A stretch of 64,000 nt of DNA, taken from NCBI GenBank assembly GCA_905331475.1, contig CAJNYU010003734.1, positions 62,001 to 126,000 of the forward strand, written 5' to 3'. Positions 52,472 to 64,000 of this stretch are shown here, one piece after another (the stretch's first letter is position 1; each line of letters opens with the position of its first letter). The stretch is from Rotaria socialis (Eukaryota > Rotifera > Eurotatoria > Philodinida > Philodinidae). A program made the translations under genes and the position numbers. The notes under the pieces were generated by a model, which was not told the origin of the DNA, ran no database searches, and was given only the letters and a program-made list of their open reading frames with translations.

Positions 52472-55208
52472 ATGTTACCTGATGATCCATTGCAAACATC
52501 AACATCACCACCATTATCTAAAATATCATCGTCACCATCTTTCCAATTAGTTTCAGCCTGTACTGGCAAAAAAAAACGTCGTCAACGCCATGAATCAAAT
52601 ACAACTGATAGTTCATCATCTCGAACGGTTATTCGTCGTACAACATCATGGCGATGGGTAATTGTATTTGGTTCATTTGGTGTCCATTTTGTTGCCGACG
52701 GTCTTCTCTTTTCATTTGGCATGCTTATGCATGTAATAAAAGATGATCTTAAACTTGAACTACATACTGTCGGTATCATTGCATCACTATTTGCTAGTTT
52801 ACCTCTTCTACTAGCACCATTATGTAGTGCAATGGTGAACAAAGTTGGATGTCGTTTTATGACAATGCTCGGTGGTTTGCTTTGCACGATTGGTTTGTTC
52901 ATTGCATCATACTGTGGTAATTTCGTTGGCGCACTTGTTGGTATTGGAATTATTAGTGGTGAGAAAATACTTAAGAGATGATTATTATCGTTCTATATGC
53001 TTGTTTTATATATTGATATAGGTATCGGTTTATCGTTCGTTTATGTTCCAGCAGTGGTCATTGTAGCACATTATTTTGATGATAATCGTGCTATTGCTAC
53101 AGCTGTTGCTGTTGGTGGAACTGGTGTGTATCGTGAAAAAAAAAGAAATAATCTATTTCCAACGACAAATACAACTTTTTTAATTTTTAGGTATCGGTAA
53201 TGCTGTTGTTGCACAATTAATTCATGTATTAAATGACTATTACGATGATTGGCGAGATACAACATTATTTTTATCCGGTGTACTATTTACAATTGTTCTA
53301 TTCGGTGCACTTTTTCGTCCTGCTCAATTTGAATTTCATGAAAAAGATAAAAATTATCATCATACGATGAATGATATACGTTTACCGCCATCATGTATGA
53401 CATCGATGGAAAAATTGCAACGCTTTGTAAATGAAATGGATAAACAATGTGCACTGCGTCAGACAAATCAACAAGTTAGTATATCACTATCAAACAATGA
53501 ACGATTATCGACAATAATTGATGATAATGATTCAATATCCATTGGCAATGAATCCGATCTATTCGATTCATATTCAGCCGATGACATAACAGACATTCAA
53601 CATGATAATAGTTTAAAAGTTGATATGACAACATTTCGAGAGAAAATTTCTAATGACATGAGATTTATTAATGAACGATGGAAAAAAATAGCAAAAAAAC
53701 AAGTAGAAACAGGAGCAAATTCAAAATTATTTCGTATGCCTAACTTTCGTTATTTAATATCGAATAAAAATAAAGAAAGAAATAATACATTGGTCGTACC
53801 AGATCAAAATACGCATGCATTAATTGAAAAAATTAATCCATTATCTCATTGCACTCATCCTCATAGTTCTACTCATCAGGTTTCTTTTGCAAACGAGCAA
53901 AAACAAAATAAGACTTTCATACAAACACCATCCGAAGATATAGGTACGAAAAAAGAAACAACTACAAAATCAGGTCAGTATATTTTATTTCAGTCTGGTT
54001 TCAGTAGCATAGTTTCTTGTCTTTTGTTTTTCATTTGTAGAAAACATCGATCTAGTACCGATATCAAATAAAGAGATCATTGTACCAGGAGGACATGCTA
54101 CGGTTCGTTTTCGTTCTCTTGCACCAGCTAAGCAAGCAGAACAGTTATTACAAGTTTACTATCAACCAATTAATCAGAAAGATATATTCTATCCTGGAAA
54201 TGTACCAACAAAATCATTAAATAAAAAACAAGCGTTATCAGCAACTAGTTGTCCTGATCTAATTCAGTCGCATTTTTATGAAGAATCTGCAACGTCAATA
54301 TCAAGTTCATCATCAGAATCTGAGGATGAAGATAGTTCAATACTCTATCATCGACATCGCCGATTATTGTTCTATCGTAAAGGTTTATCATTTCTTCATA
54401 CATTACGTCGTATGTTAGGCTTACAATTATTTCGTGATTACCGTTATGTATTAATATTTATTTCACAATTTCTATTCTATTTATTTTACGATTTAATTTA
54501 TTTTTTCCCTGGTAAAAAAAGACATTAGAATTCTTTATTTGCATATTTCTAATACTAGGATTTATTTATTTTTAGTCGATTATGGAGAAACAGTCATTGG
54601 TTATACAAAAAAACAAATGACTATGCTAGTTACAATTCTAGGTGTAGGCCAATTTTTTGGGCAACTATTTTTTGGAATCTTAGCTAATTATTCATTTATT
54701 GATGAATTAATTCTTTATAATATTGGTGCGATACTTTGTAGTGTTGCAAGCTGTCTTATACCATTTGTTGCTTATTCATATGTTGCATTAATAATGACTA
54801 TTCTTTTATTTGGACTTGCAGTGTCAGCAAATTATGCATTAACATCCATTATTCTTGCAAATATGTGTGGTTTAGAATTATTAACATCAGCTTATGGACT
54901 CATTTTACTTGGACAAGGTTTATCATCTTTATTTGGGCCTATTTTAGGAGGTAAGATAAAATTTAGATTAAAAATACACAAAATAATTTTCACTTCGTTT
55001 TTCTTCTTTTTTTTATTAAGGCTGGATTGCTGAACATTATGGATATAAGACATCATTGATCGTGGCTGGGGTATTTATGGGTTTATCTGGTTGTGTTACA
55101 ACTATTTTGTATATACTTCAATATTTACATGGACGGAAGAAACATAAAAAAACTGACAAGACGGTGAATACAAATATGACGATTATTACGTCAGATAATC
55201 TCGAGTGA
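52472..55208 (+). CDS. Monocarboxylate-transporter-like MFS protein (SLC16 family)
   Basis: Plasma-membrane MFS carrier, probably for monocarboxylates or related solutes. Exons 52472-52958, 53022-53123, 53191-53973, 54041-54511, 54576-54950, 55021-55208; 801 residues, frame exact. TM1 begins RWVIVFGSFGVHFVADGLLFSFG, close to the SLC16 signature, although the usual preceding PDGGWGW motif is replaced by TTSWRW. GIGLSFVYVPAVVIVAHYFDDNRAIATAVAVGGTGIG is also typical of SLC16. Six TMs are followed by a very long polar loop (about residues 242-590) containing KDIFYPGN, which recalls the QPLSRKDIFYSGS stretch of invertebrate MCTs, then six more TMs with the family Gly-rich GPILGGWIAE. The large loop is found in several invertebrate MCT-like proteins. 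Substrate is unknown. Confidence 0.9.
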
Positions 55209-55827
55209 GATTACATGAAGACTAACCATTCCAATATGTATATTGATTGAAGGCATTTGAACTATTATCGATCACGGTGATCTAAATTAAGCAATTATCG
55301 CTCTATATTTTTTTCCTTTTACATTTTGAATCTCTTCAAATGATCCTCTAGCATTTAGTGTTCTTACAATATTCCTAGTATTCGGTTTCTTTTTCTACGC
55401 GCTTTATATTGTAAAATTGCAGAATAATTATAGCTTACTCAACAGTTCGTGATATCTAATACGTATCGGTGTCTATCGCTATAGTTTTATCGTCTTACAT
55501 GTGTGTTAAAATAATTCTTATTTCAATATATATTTATACATACATACATATATATATATATATAGATATAGATATATATAGATATATATTTAAGTTAAAG
55601 AAAATGAAAACAAAAAAAACAGAAAAAAAACGGCAAATATAAAGCATGACAAGACATCAAATACACAAGATAGTGTTGACAAAATGAAACAGGCCGATGT
55701 CATGATCTATCTTATACACATGTACAAACACATATGAGCGACAATATCCAAGCTTTTTTTAATCAAAATTGAAAAATGAAACAAAGATTTCTCTTTTAAA
55801 TAAAAATTCATTCATGGCTAGTAAATA
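55209..55827. other. Convergent intergenic region with TA/GATA microsatellite
   Basis: Space between the 3' ends of the transporter (+) and MARCH6 (-). An ACAT/TA/GATA tract lies at about 55540-55592. No gene is seen. Confidence 0.6.
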
Positions 55828-58800
55828 TCATCTTTCAAAATTATTTAAACGGCGACCAACCAAATATTTTTCATCACGTACATGTTCAAATAATAGACGA
55901 AGTTGTTTGATTTGAAATATAACAAATGCTAGCAGAAGCATAAGTGATATTATAGCTGAATATATATAGCGTTCTAATCGATGAACAACATGAGGATTAA
56001 ATAATGTTGGTGCTACATGTGATACAGCTAAATATGGAAATGCCATGAACATTCCAATATTAAGTGTAAATGGTAATAGGAATTCATTAATTAAGAATGC
56101 AAAATCTATACGACGCAATCCATCTTGATAGAGACGTTCAAGAACTGTTTTTAGACGCCATTGTGGACCACTCATGATAAGTGCTATGAAGAAAAAAAAA
56201 CATATAATTAATATTGTTCACGAAAATTCTTCTTCCGTATTAGTTTAGAATTTAATACGATATTAATTTTAAAATAAATTCAAAAGTAATATAGTCAGAT
56301 ATTTATTGTTCTACTAAGATTTTTCTATATTCTAACGATCATGGGTTTTTTTGTCATAAATATTTTTCAATAAAACATACTATAATATCAAGGTCAAAAA
56401 GCATTTGATAGAGATCACTGATTTACAATATAAGTATTTCTATCGTTTTAATTTCTTATGTCGATAAGAATTAATATTATTTACCTATCGTAATTTTTGT
56501 ATTGAGTAAACCAATAATCCAAACACGTAATGGTGTAAGTACAGCTGTTTGTTCAATGGATGTACTCAATGGTATAATTAAAACTAGAGGAAAAAAGGAT
56601 GATGTTTAACTAATATTTTTGAGAAATCAGAAACGAAAAAATAATTTACCTAATTCACTAGCAAGTCCAATCATAAATGGAACATAACCAATAACACAAA
56701 AAGTACAAAGTAAAACACGCATACACAAAATGCTGTAAGATTTTAGACGTGTTAGGATATTATTGACATCAAATGGTAGAAGTGATCGAATGAAAAATAT
56801 AATACGTGTTATAAGCCAAAGAATATATAAACCAGTAAGTATTGTATATAATTCATGTAATCTTGCTGAACCTGTTATAAAACCAAGAAGAAAACGACCA
56901 ATAGTTGCCGGTATAGTTAAACCAAGGACTGAAAGGAATGCCAATGATAAACAAGTAAATAAACAAAGACCTGCTAGGCGAAGACGAAAAAATGATGGTT
57001 CAATAAATGGTTGAGATAATGCTAATTGTGCTGGTGCTGGTGCTGGTGCTGGTAATATTTGTACAGGTGGTGCTTGTTCCACTGGGTCATTTTGAGGTTG
57101 ATCAGGAATAGCAACTATTGGCATTGGTAAAACGTTATCATTTTGATCAACTTGTGGTGCATTCGTTATAGTCAGTGATGGTGTATCACCCAAAAGAAAA
57201 GACCGCAAGCCTAATATCCATGATGCCAATTCAACCCACAATTGAAGCTAAAAAAATATTGGTACAATATAAATTTAAATAAAATTTTCTTAATTTACCA
57301 AATATTTAAGCATAGTACGTGTATGTCCTTGTTCAAGTAATGTTGGTAATATTCCTTGTAATAAAATAAATTCTATCATTAATTCGCTAACAACTGTTTC
57401 AAGACTTCCTTTAACATTAAATGGTAAAAATTTCGGTATACAACGTATTAATAATTCACCAGGAACATAGAACATTAAAATAATTACACAACCGAATATT
57501 ATTATTGATGATATAAAACGTCTTAAATGCAGTGCAAGTGGTAATTGAATCATTTCTTGTATAGGATTAAAATCGAGATCATTGATAGATTTTAAAAACC
57601 ACAAGGCGCCAGGCCGTAAAACTTCACGTAGTAGAAATATAAATGTTGCAAAATAGAAAACAAATACCATTCCACATAGCCAATGTAAAAATGTACTTGT
57701 TCCTGGGCTTGTTTGAAATTGTGTTAGACGATCATTCAGTGTTATTGTACGTTCATTTAATATTCTTAATGAGCATACATCAAGCCATATTCCGCATATG
57801 AATGGAAAGAGAAGAATTTCTAGGACAATAAGTAATGCGACTTTTAATACGATATAAGCAAGACCAACGAGACGACGTATACGTGTTAAATAATTAACAA
57901 AACTCAATATTGTAAATGATATTAAAAGAAAAAATGATATGAAAATATAACCAATTAAAGCATTTACGCAACCTGAAATAAAAATCACTCGTATTTAAAT
58001 CAGACTACAAACAAAAATTTTACCATAAGTTGTTAAAGTATTGATTGCAGTTTCAAAACGTGTATCGGTAACAGCTTGTTGAAAATTTTTACTTGCTGTT
58101 ATGATTTTACCAATATGAAAAGGTGCATATGCAAATATAAGAATAAATAGTGTGTTAAGTGTGACAACCCAAAATACATGTTCTAGAAATTGTAACGAAC
58201 CATCAAGGCCTAATAATCGTTCCCATGTTAAATCATCAGCAGCTCGATCCCAATCCATCCAGTTATGGTTATTTTCTTGATTTTGTGCATTTTCGACGAT
58301 ACCAGCTGGTTGAGCAACTAAATTTGCCTGTTCGTCTTCATCATCGTCATCATTTTCATCGTCTTCATCATTGACAGCATCAACGAAAGCACCTTCTTCG
58401 TGCTCAGGTTGATTTTCTATTACAAAACAAAACAAATCAACAGAACAAATTCAAATGAAATGACTTACGAGCTACTGGTGGTTCAACATTGTTAGGAGCA
58501 AGGGGTTGAGGTAGCAGGACAGGAAGTGCCGGCGCAGGATTCAGAAGAGGCAAGTCTTCGATTGGTGCTATCGGTAGAACAAAATTAACAGGTGGTACTA
58601 CTGCTAACTGTCGAGCTGGCTCCGGTTCTGCTGGTTGAAGCCAAGCTGGTCCACCACCACTAAGAATTTGTTCTCTCAGCCAAAGTAAACAGATAAAAGC
58701 ACCAAGTGAACAAAAAACAACTAAACCACCTTGCAGCACATCAGTAAATAAATTATCTGTCGAAACAATATCATATGGTAGTGTAAGAATCGAGGATATT

Positions 58801-59326
58801 GATCCAGCAAAAAGACATCGATATATACGACTGGCTGATATAGGCACAACACCAAGCCAACAAAAAGCAACAATAAGATAATGTAGCCAATATCTTAATG
58901 CTTTAAAGAAAGTACGCAATAAACCATTGATCAAATCTTTCAATGGTAAGCGACCGGGTGGCATGGATGGATGATAAATAGGGGTAAATCGAAATTTTGT
59001 TCCACATAATTCACACTCCTCTTTTCGTGATACTTTTAACCATTGAATTAAACTATTACAATTAAAAGTAAAAACAATTCATAATTATCGTATGCATTTA
59101 ATTGTATCGAACAAAATCTTACCAATCATCATGAACGTATCGGATACTTCCGTGACATAAACATGGATAGAAGAGTGGTCGATCGACTGCGCCTTCACAT
59201 CGGCATACACGGCAAATGTCAACATCTAAAATGTAAGATCCATGTTAAAAACAAAATCATAGATGTCAATACTGATTTTTGTGGTATACCTGCCGCGTCG
59301 TTTTCAGCATTAACTTCATTTGCCAT
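55828..59326 (-). CDS. MARCHF6: E3 ubiquitin ligase MARCH6 (TEB4/Doa10) homologue
   Basis: ER membrane E3 ligase for ER-associated degradation and control of sterol-pathway enzymes. Exons 59326-59290, 59225-59123, 59052-58469, 58416-58024, 57972-57299, 57247-56650, 56583-56485, 56183-55828; 947 residues (human 910), frame exact. The N-terminal RING-CH domain (about 13-65) is complete: ICRVC...[20 protein letters not shown]...CELC, a C4HC3 pattern. Many TM segments follow, with near-identical family blocks: [38 protein letters not shown] (TEB4 domain), [24 protein letters not shown] and LLEQGHTR. The C-terminus [13 protein letters not shown] matches the conserved end needed for activity in Doa10-type ligases. 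MMACHC ends 151 bp upstream on the same strand, with an acceptor-like site at 59358, 31 bases before this ATG. Confidence 0.97.
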
Positions 59327-59356
59327 TATAAATTTGCCGTTTCAATAAAATAAGCA

Positions 59357-59358
59357 TC
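59357..59358 (-). promoter_or_regulatory. Candidate trans-splice or 5' UTR acceptor of MARCH6
   Basis: On the minus strand, CTGTTTATTTTTTAG ends at 59358, then 31 bases lead to the MARCH6 ATG at 59326. No donor is obvious in the short gap after the MMACHC stop. The first bases after the acceptor start an upstream ATG in another frame (13 codons) that overlaps the MARCH6 start. Confidence 0.4.
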
Positions 59359-59477
59359 TAAAAAATAAACAGAAAATTCCAATGAAAAATTCTGACTAGA
59401 CTAATTCAACAAGACAAGAAAAAAGATGAAGATTCAATTAACAACTAATAAAAAAAATCACTACATTAGATATAAAA

Positions 59478-60408
59478 CTAATGTTTTTCCTTATAAGTTT
59501 GACGTAAATTTTCAAGCCAAACTAATCGATCTTTAGGTTTAGTTTGAAAATATGACTGTTGTAACGATGAATATGTTTCAGTAGCAGGTATTACGTTGCG
59601 ATACGAATTATCTTCCCAACAATCATTGAAACGTTTTAAAACATCAACTACTAACGATTCATCACCATTTAAAACGTCAATAGGTGAAATACGAGGTAAT
59701 AATGGATATTTCAGTGTTTTAAATACAAGAACTGATCTTAATGCAAACCAACCACCATATTTTGGATGAAGACATATACCCATCATGTTCTGTACACACA
59801 AACAAAACAAAACGAATTTAAGACACGCAACTTCAGTAAAAAAACGAAAAGATTTACTCGATCTTTAGGAAATGGATCATTTGCGAGTTGTTGACGACTA
59901 TAAAAACGAGCTGCACCTGCGACATGACTCACTGTTTGCATGACTATTTTAGGTCTTCGAGTTGGCCATAGCTCGTAGTCAAACATAACATCAATATCAC
60001 AATCAGGAATATTCTATTAAACAAATACGATTAAACTTGAGTGTTAAGAATATCGATCGAAAAAAACCCTAATACTTCTATGACAGATTGAATTTTTTCT
60101 TTGACACAACAATCAATTGGATCACGTGAAAGGTCTTTGCTGCTGTCAAGTGCATAAGGTAAAAATGTTTTTTCAAACATACTTGGTGTACTAACAACAA
60201 GAAAAGCAACTGTATCATCATCGTATGTCGATAGACGAAATAATGGATCGACAATAGAATTATACCATGAAATCTAAACAGGATGTTTTTCTTCTATAAA
60301 CGATAAAAATCCAAATGCGAAATTATTTACTAGAAAAGGATAAACTTCAAAACCAGGTTCTGTAAGATTATTTTGTAAAAGTGCATAGATTGTATCAAAC
60401 TCTATCAT
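59478..60408 (-). CDS. MMACHC: MMACHC-like cobalamin trafficking/decyanating protein
   Basis: Cytosolic vitamin B12 processing enzyme that removes the upper ligand of cobalamin using FAD or glutathione. Exons 60408-60331, 60273-60076, 60013-59858, 59789-59478; 247 residues (human 282), frame exact. Conserved blocks: GFEVYPF near the N-terminus, AFLVVSTPSMFEK, PIDCCVKEKI, FDYELWPTRRPKIVMQTVSHVAGAARFY (about 103-130), GICLHPKYGGWFALRSV and the C-terminal YFQTKPKDRLVWLENL. It lacks the Pro/Ser-rich tail of mammalian MMACHC, which is also missing in many invertebrates. It lies head-to-tail with MARCH6. Confidence 0.95.
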
Positions 60409-60560
60409 TCTTTGAAGAACCAAATATGGCGATTATAAACCACTAATGTAGAATTTTTGGAAGAAATCTAAAACAAAATGCAAATAGCATGTTTCTTTTT
60501 ATTGAGATATTGTTCCTTGGTACTTTGTTCGAAATGATAAAAGTACCTAAGAAATATTAT
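60409..60560. other. Upstream flank of MMACHC
   Basis: Short A+T-rich sequence 5' of the MMACHC ATG, presumably its promoter or 5' UTR. No motif is strong enough to name. Confidence 0.4.
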
Positions 60561-60564
60561 AGCA

Positions 60565-60826
60565 ACCCACGTAAAAAAAAGTGAACCGAAAGTCACTTTT
60601 AATAGTAATAAAGTAATTTTTCTTACTATATGTCACTTTTTAGAGTACTTTCTGATAATCTTTTCACTTCCTGTAGTACTTTATCATACTTTTCTTCCTT
60701 TCAAAAGTACTTATCAGTAATTTTTAGTCAAAAAATATGAAAAGCGCTTAAAAAAGTTCACTTATAATTACTTTACCCTGCCTAAAACCTAATATTGAAA
60801 GTACTTAATAGTCACTTTTTTGGGTA
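60565..60826. repeat. Internally repetitive, MITE-like block
   Basis: About 260 bp dominated by repeated AGTACTT/AAGTACT and GTCACTTTT/AAAAGTGA words in both orientations. Ends look inverted: ACCCACGTAAAAAAAAGTGA on the left and, read inverted, ACCCAAAAAAGTGAC on the right. I see no target-site duplication, so the boundaries are approximate. Confidence 0.55.
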
Positions 60827-63800
60827 AAACTCTTTACATGGGAAGATACTGATGCAGAAAATCAAAACACATCTATGTCTTTTGTCATTCTTCGAGGAAA
60901 AATATATTCTTCCGATAGAAAACAATCTGGAACACCATGAAATCAATTCAATACACATTCTTATATCGAACTGGTTCGAAAAAGTAAATGAAGAAATTTC
61001 GTGCCAAGACAAATGATTAGAAATTCAAAAATTTCCAAAATAAACTTGATAAGAACACAATAAGAAGAACTTCGTAGATATATCCACGATCAGAAAATAC
61101 TAACAGGAGTAACGCAAGCAAATGCGCAATAATGGCGTAAAATATAGGCTAAATATTTTCTATTTCACTAAGCATCAATGTTATACTTTGAGATAAACTA
61201 AAAGATTCAGACCGTTTTTAGAATAGTGAATAGCTCAGAAACTTGGCTTTTCTTGAGGTACTTATTATTGGAAACATTGGCCGAAGACGGCGAACAACAT
61301 TTGAGAGCGTATCTGATTGGATTTGCATAATGTAACTGGATAAGTAATGAGAGTCATCTATGATATAGATGCCGTATCAGTCAGTGAATTTCACTTCATT
61401 TCCTATATGCTCTATCAATTAAGATACCGCGGAGAGAACAGTTGTTGATGTTGCAAATATTCAACAGCATAAAATTATGAAACCTATCTACTACATATAG
61501 CCTGCAATAGAATTAAATTTAAGTGTTTGTGGTTTAGGCATAGTGCAAAAACGAAAAGTCAAATCAGGAGGAATATTTTCGAAAGTACGACTAAAATATT
61601 AATAATCTCTGTACAATTTCTAACGGAACGCAGTTAAAATGTTAAAAAAAACGTAGTTAACAACAAAGAGAAAATAAATGAATTGAAGAAGAGTAAAACA
61701 AACACGCAGATATTACTAGTTCGAGGAAAAAACATAAATTAAGATGCATGAAATTACAACCTATGAATGAACTTGTTTTTTTTCACGTGTACGAAATACA
61801 TGAGGCGAGATTATTAACATTTTGAAAGTTATACGATTGTCTTTTCGTTTCAATACACTTTGAATAACGAATTATTAGAGCATTTATGAAATTGAACTCA
61901 TAGACAAAAAAGTTTCAGGGTGCACTTGATGGAATTGCACTTCTTCAGTTTCGTTGCACGGGACCGTAGCAAGTCACTGGACGACTTTCTCTAAGATCGA
62001 AATGGAATCAAAGAATCTCTTAGAACGTCATAGACCTTTCACAGAAAACTCATCATGGACCGAGAGTCGTTTGCTCATATATTGAATAGTAATTTCTTAT
62101 CTTTTTCGTTAGTATCGGAAAGATTTTTCGACAACAGTTCAGTTATCTACATCCAAATCATCATGATCAGACTCAATGTTTAATACAGAAGTTATATGAT
62201 TATTGTTACCAGTATTCGTGAATGTATTTTTCATTATAAAAAATGATCAAAATTGCAAAAACTTTTCGTTAACATTACTTCCTCACATCGAAGCTTTTAA
62301 ACTGGCGTCCTCTATATATATGCCGTATAGTTTTTTATGCTTAAATTTCTCGTTACCCAACATCTCAATTAATATTGTTGATTCGAACAAGGTCTGCCAT
62401 TCACACTCACTACGCTGTCAATATATTGGTTGGCATGTATTGCCATTAGAAGTAACCCACTTTGAGTACTGCCATTCTGATGATTGTTCTTTTACTTACT
62501 ATCAGAAATGCAAAAGTTTTTCGCAGATTTTCTAACAATTTTTTTTAACTGACAGAATAAACCTATAATAAATTGTAAATTTAATTTTCAGAACAAGTCA
62601 TACACACATTTACTAGGAAGTATTCTAAAGGTTGAGTATTTCATTTAGCATAAAAAAAACAATTTTGCAATTAATACTTAAATACATCGGTGTCTCCTCT
62701 GTAAATTAATAAATCAATTAAACGGATTCTTCACTAGACGAGTCTGAATAGTTTGAAAGAAGCTACATTTAAACATCGATTATTTACTATTATTTTAAGT
62801 TTTTGTAAACAAAGTTAAATTTTTAGTTATAATAACTAATAGAGTGAGTTTATGAATATTTCAGACACGAGTAAATTGTGCTCATGTATCAACGATGTCT
62901 TGTTAATGGAAATTTTACAGAACATCTTTCTTATGTGTACTGAATCATTCGATGATGCGCTACAAAAATTTCGACAACATGTCGACTATGGCGACAGTTG
63001 ATTTTTAACTCATGAACAATCGAACATTATTGGAAATTCGACAATGAACATCGTAGAAAAGGTCTAGTTCTATGGTGGAATTTAAATTCAATTGATAGCA
63101 ATCAGAGCAATCCTTTTGCAAGCTTTCCAACTGTTGACTGTTTCCTTGGAAAATGTACTTCTGTAATATCCGGTAGTGAAAATTCTGAACCAATTTAGAT
63201 CAACGATTCTCAATACATTATTAATAGAGACTCTGATTATAGTTTAGCTTTTTGGCTGCTAACCACTGAAACGGGTGGTTATTATTTACCTTTTTAGGGC
63301 TAGTTTAGAAAAAATATATTGTCATCAAGAGTTAATTCACTCGCGTAAGTATAGCATTGTTGATATCTGATCGAAACATAAATTGATGAATTTCAAGGGA
63401 ATATAATTAGTATCTTGGTAGCATATGAATTTTGATGATGAATTCGATTTTTGTTTTGCAGAAGTATAATAGAAATCTACTTTTATATTTATTATGATGT
63501 AGCAAATGAACCTCTTTGTAAATTTATGGGGAGTGATGACAATTGGAACTATGCGCGTCCAGCTGGGGTATGTATAGACGATAAAAACTCTCTGTCGATA
63601 GCATTTACATCATCAGCCAAAAGCTATGGATTAAGGGTCAAATGGCGTTAGCTGCTTCAGTACCCATAGCTGCCTATAGTACCACAGCCACTGTTTCATC
63701 TTACTTATGGAGTAAATGGAATCGCTCTTTAGCAGATGTATCAGTGTGGTCACGATGTTTGTCACACAATAGAAATTAAAACATTCTATGAACAGAAAAC

Positions 63801-64000
63801 ATCGATCGACAAAATCAAAATTGGCAAGTATATTTTAGATCATACAACGAATTGAATATTACTTTTCACAGATTTCTATTTTTCTTCTACTGTCGATTTT
63901 AAATAAACTGATTATTCTTTAATTACATTTCATTTACTGATCTGTTTAATCGCACTACTAATATGTAGATTTTATACTCAAAAATAAGAAGTATTTCATG
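60827..64000. other. Right-hand region without a confident gene; possible gene relics
   Basis: A+T-rich, with several short frames. Plus-strand 62203-62535 (110 codons, Cys-rich second half), a 48-codon frame at about 62851-63002 and 63451-63651 (containing a PAGVCIDDKN stretch faintly like an NHL-repeat blade) could be exons or decayed fragments. I could not join any of them into a consistent multi-exon model, so none is called a gene. Confidence 0.35.

Noticed and set aside
62960..62990. A nearly identical stretch (CGACAACATGTCGAxTAT) shared with the plexin exon at about 259-281, both reading RQHVDY
   Set aside because: Only about 18 bases match and the surroundings are unrelated; no other plexin exon appears nearby, so chance is the simplest explanation.

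Overview
The window is eukaryotic nuclear DNA: strongly A+T-rich, with protein genes split by many short introns (mostly 45-80 bp, GT...AG) and animal-specific families (plexin, COE/EBF, polypeptide GalNAc-transferase, sphingomyelin-synthase-related, MARCH6, MMACHC). This compact, AT-rich style fits a small invertebrate; a bdelloid rotifer is my best guess, but that is inference and nothing here proves the taxon. I assembled thirteen multi-exon gene models by hand. Twelve close in frame from ATG to stop; the thirteenth, a plexin, is cut by the left edge and has one splice-phase conflict.

Layout: (1) 1-2778 (+) 3' end of a plexin. (2) 5523-8188 (-) Mab-21-domain protein with an acylation-type N-terminus. 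(3) 12565-13048 (+) PIN4/parvulin-14, followed 100 bp later by 13149-15722 (+) polypeptide GalNAc-transferase. (4) 17181-18787 (+) CDK4/6-like kinase. (5) 19313-21267 hAT-like non-autonomous element with a second one nested inside. (6) 22598-23878 (-) STPG/SHIPPO-repeat protein. (7) 27713-32457 (+) COE/EBF transcription factor with a possible frame-switching cassette exon. (8) 35861-36558 (+) two-TM Cys-rich membrane protein. (9) 41654-45121 and 46508-49521 (+) tandem SAM-domain sphingomyelin-synthase-related paralogues; the first carries a hAT-like MITE in its largest intron. (10) 52472-55208 (+) SLC16-like MFS transporter. (11) 55828-59326 (-) MARCH6/Doa10 E3 ligase, 151 bp downstream of 59478-60408 (-) MMACHC. 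(12) 60409-64000 no confident gene, one repeat-like block and possible gene relics.

Most neighbours have unrelated functions. Two head-to-tail pairs (PIN4/GalNAcT and MMACHC/MARCH6) are close enough, with acceptor-like pyrimidine-AG sites before the second ATG, to be candidate co-transcribed, trans-spliced units. The long intergenic stretches (8.2-12.5, 23.9-27.7, 32.5-35.8, 36.6-41.6 kb) hold microsatellites, small inverted repeats and probably regulatory DNA. I found no CRISPR, rRNA or tRNA gene and no autonomous transposase. The most notable non-genic signals are the nested hAT-like elements with 8-bp target-site duplications and a near-perfect 214-bp palindrome at 41276-41489. Exon coordinates were counted by eye and could be off by a base in places.
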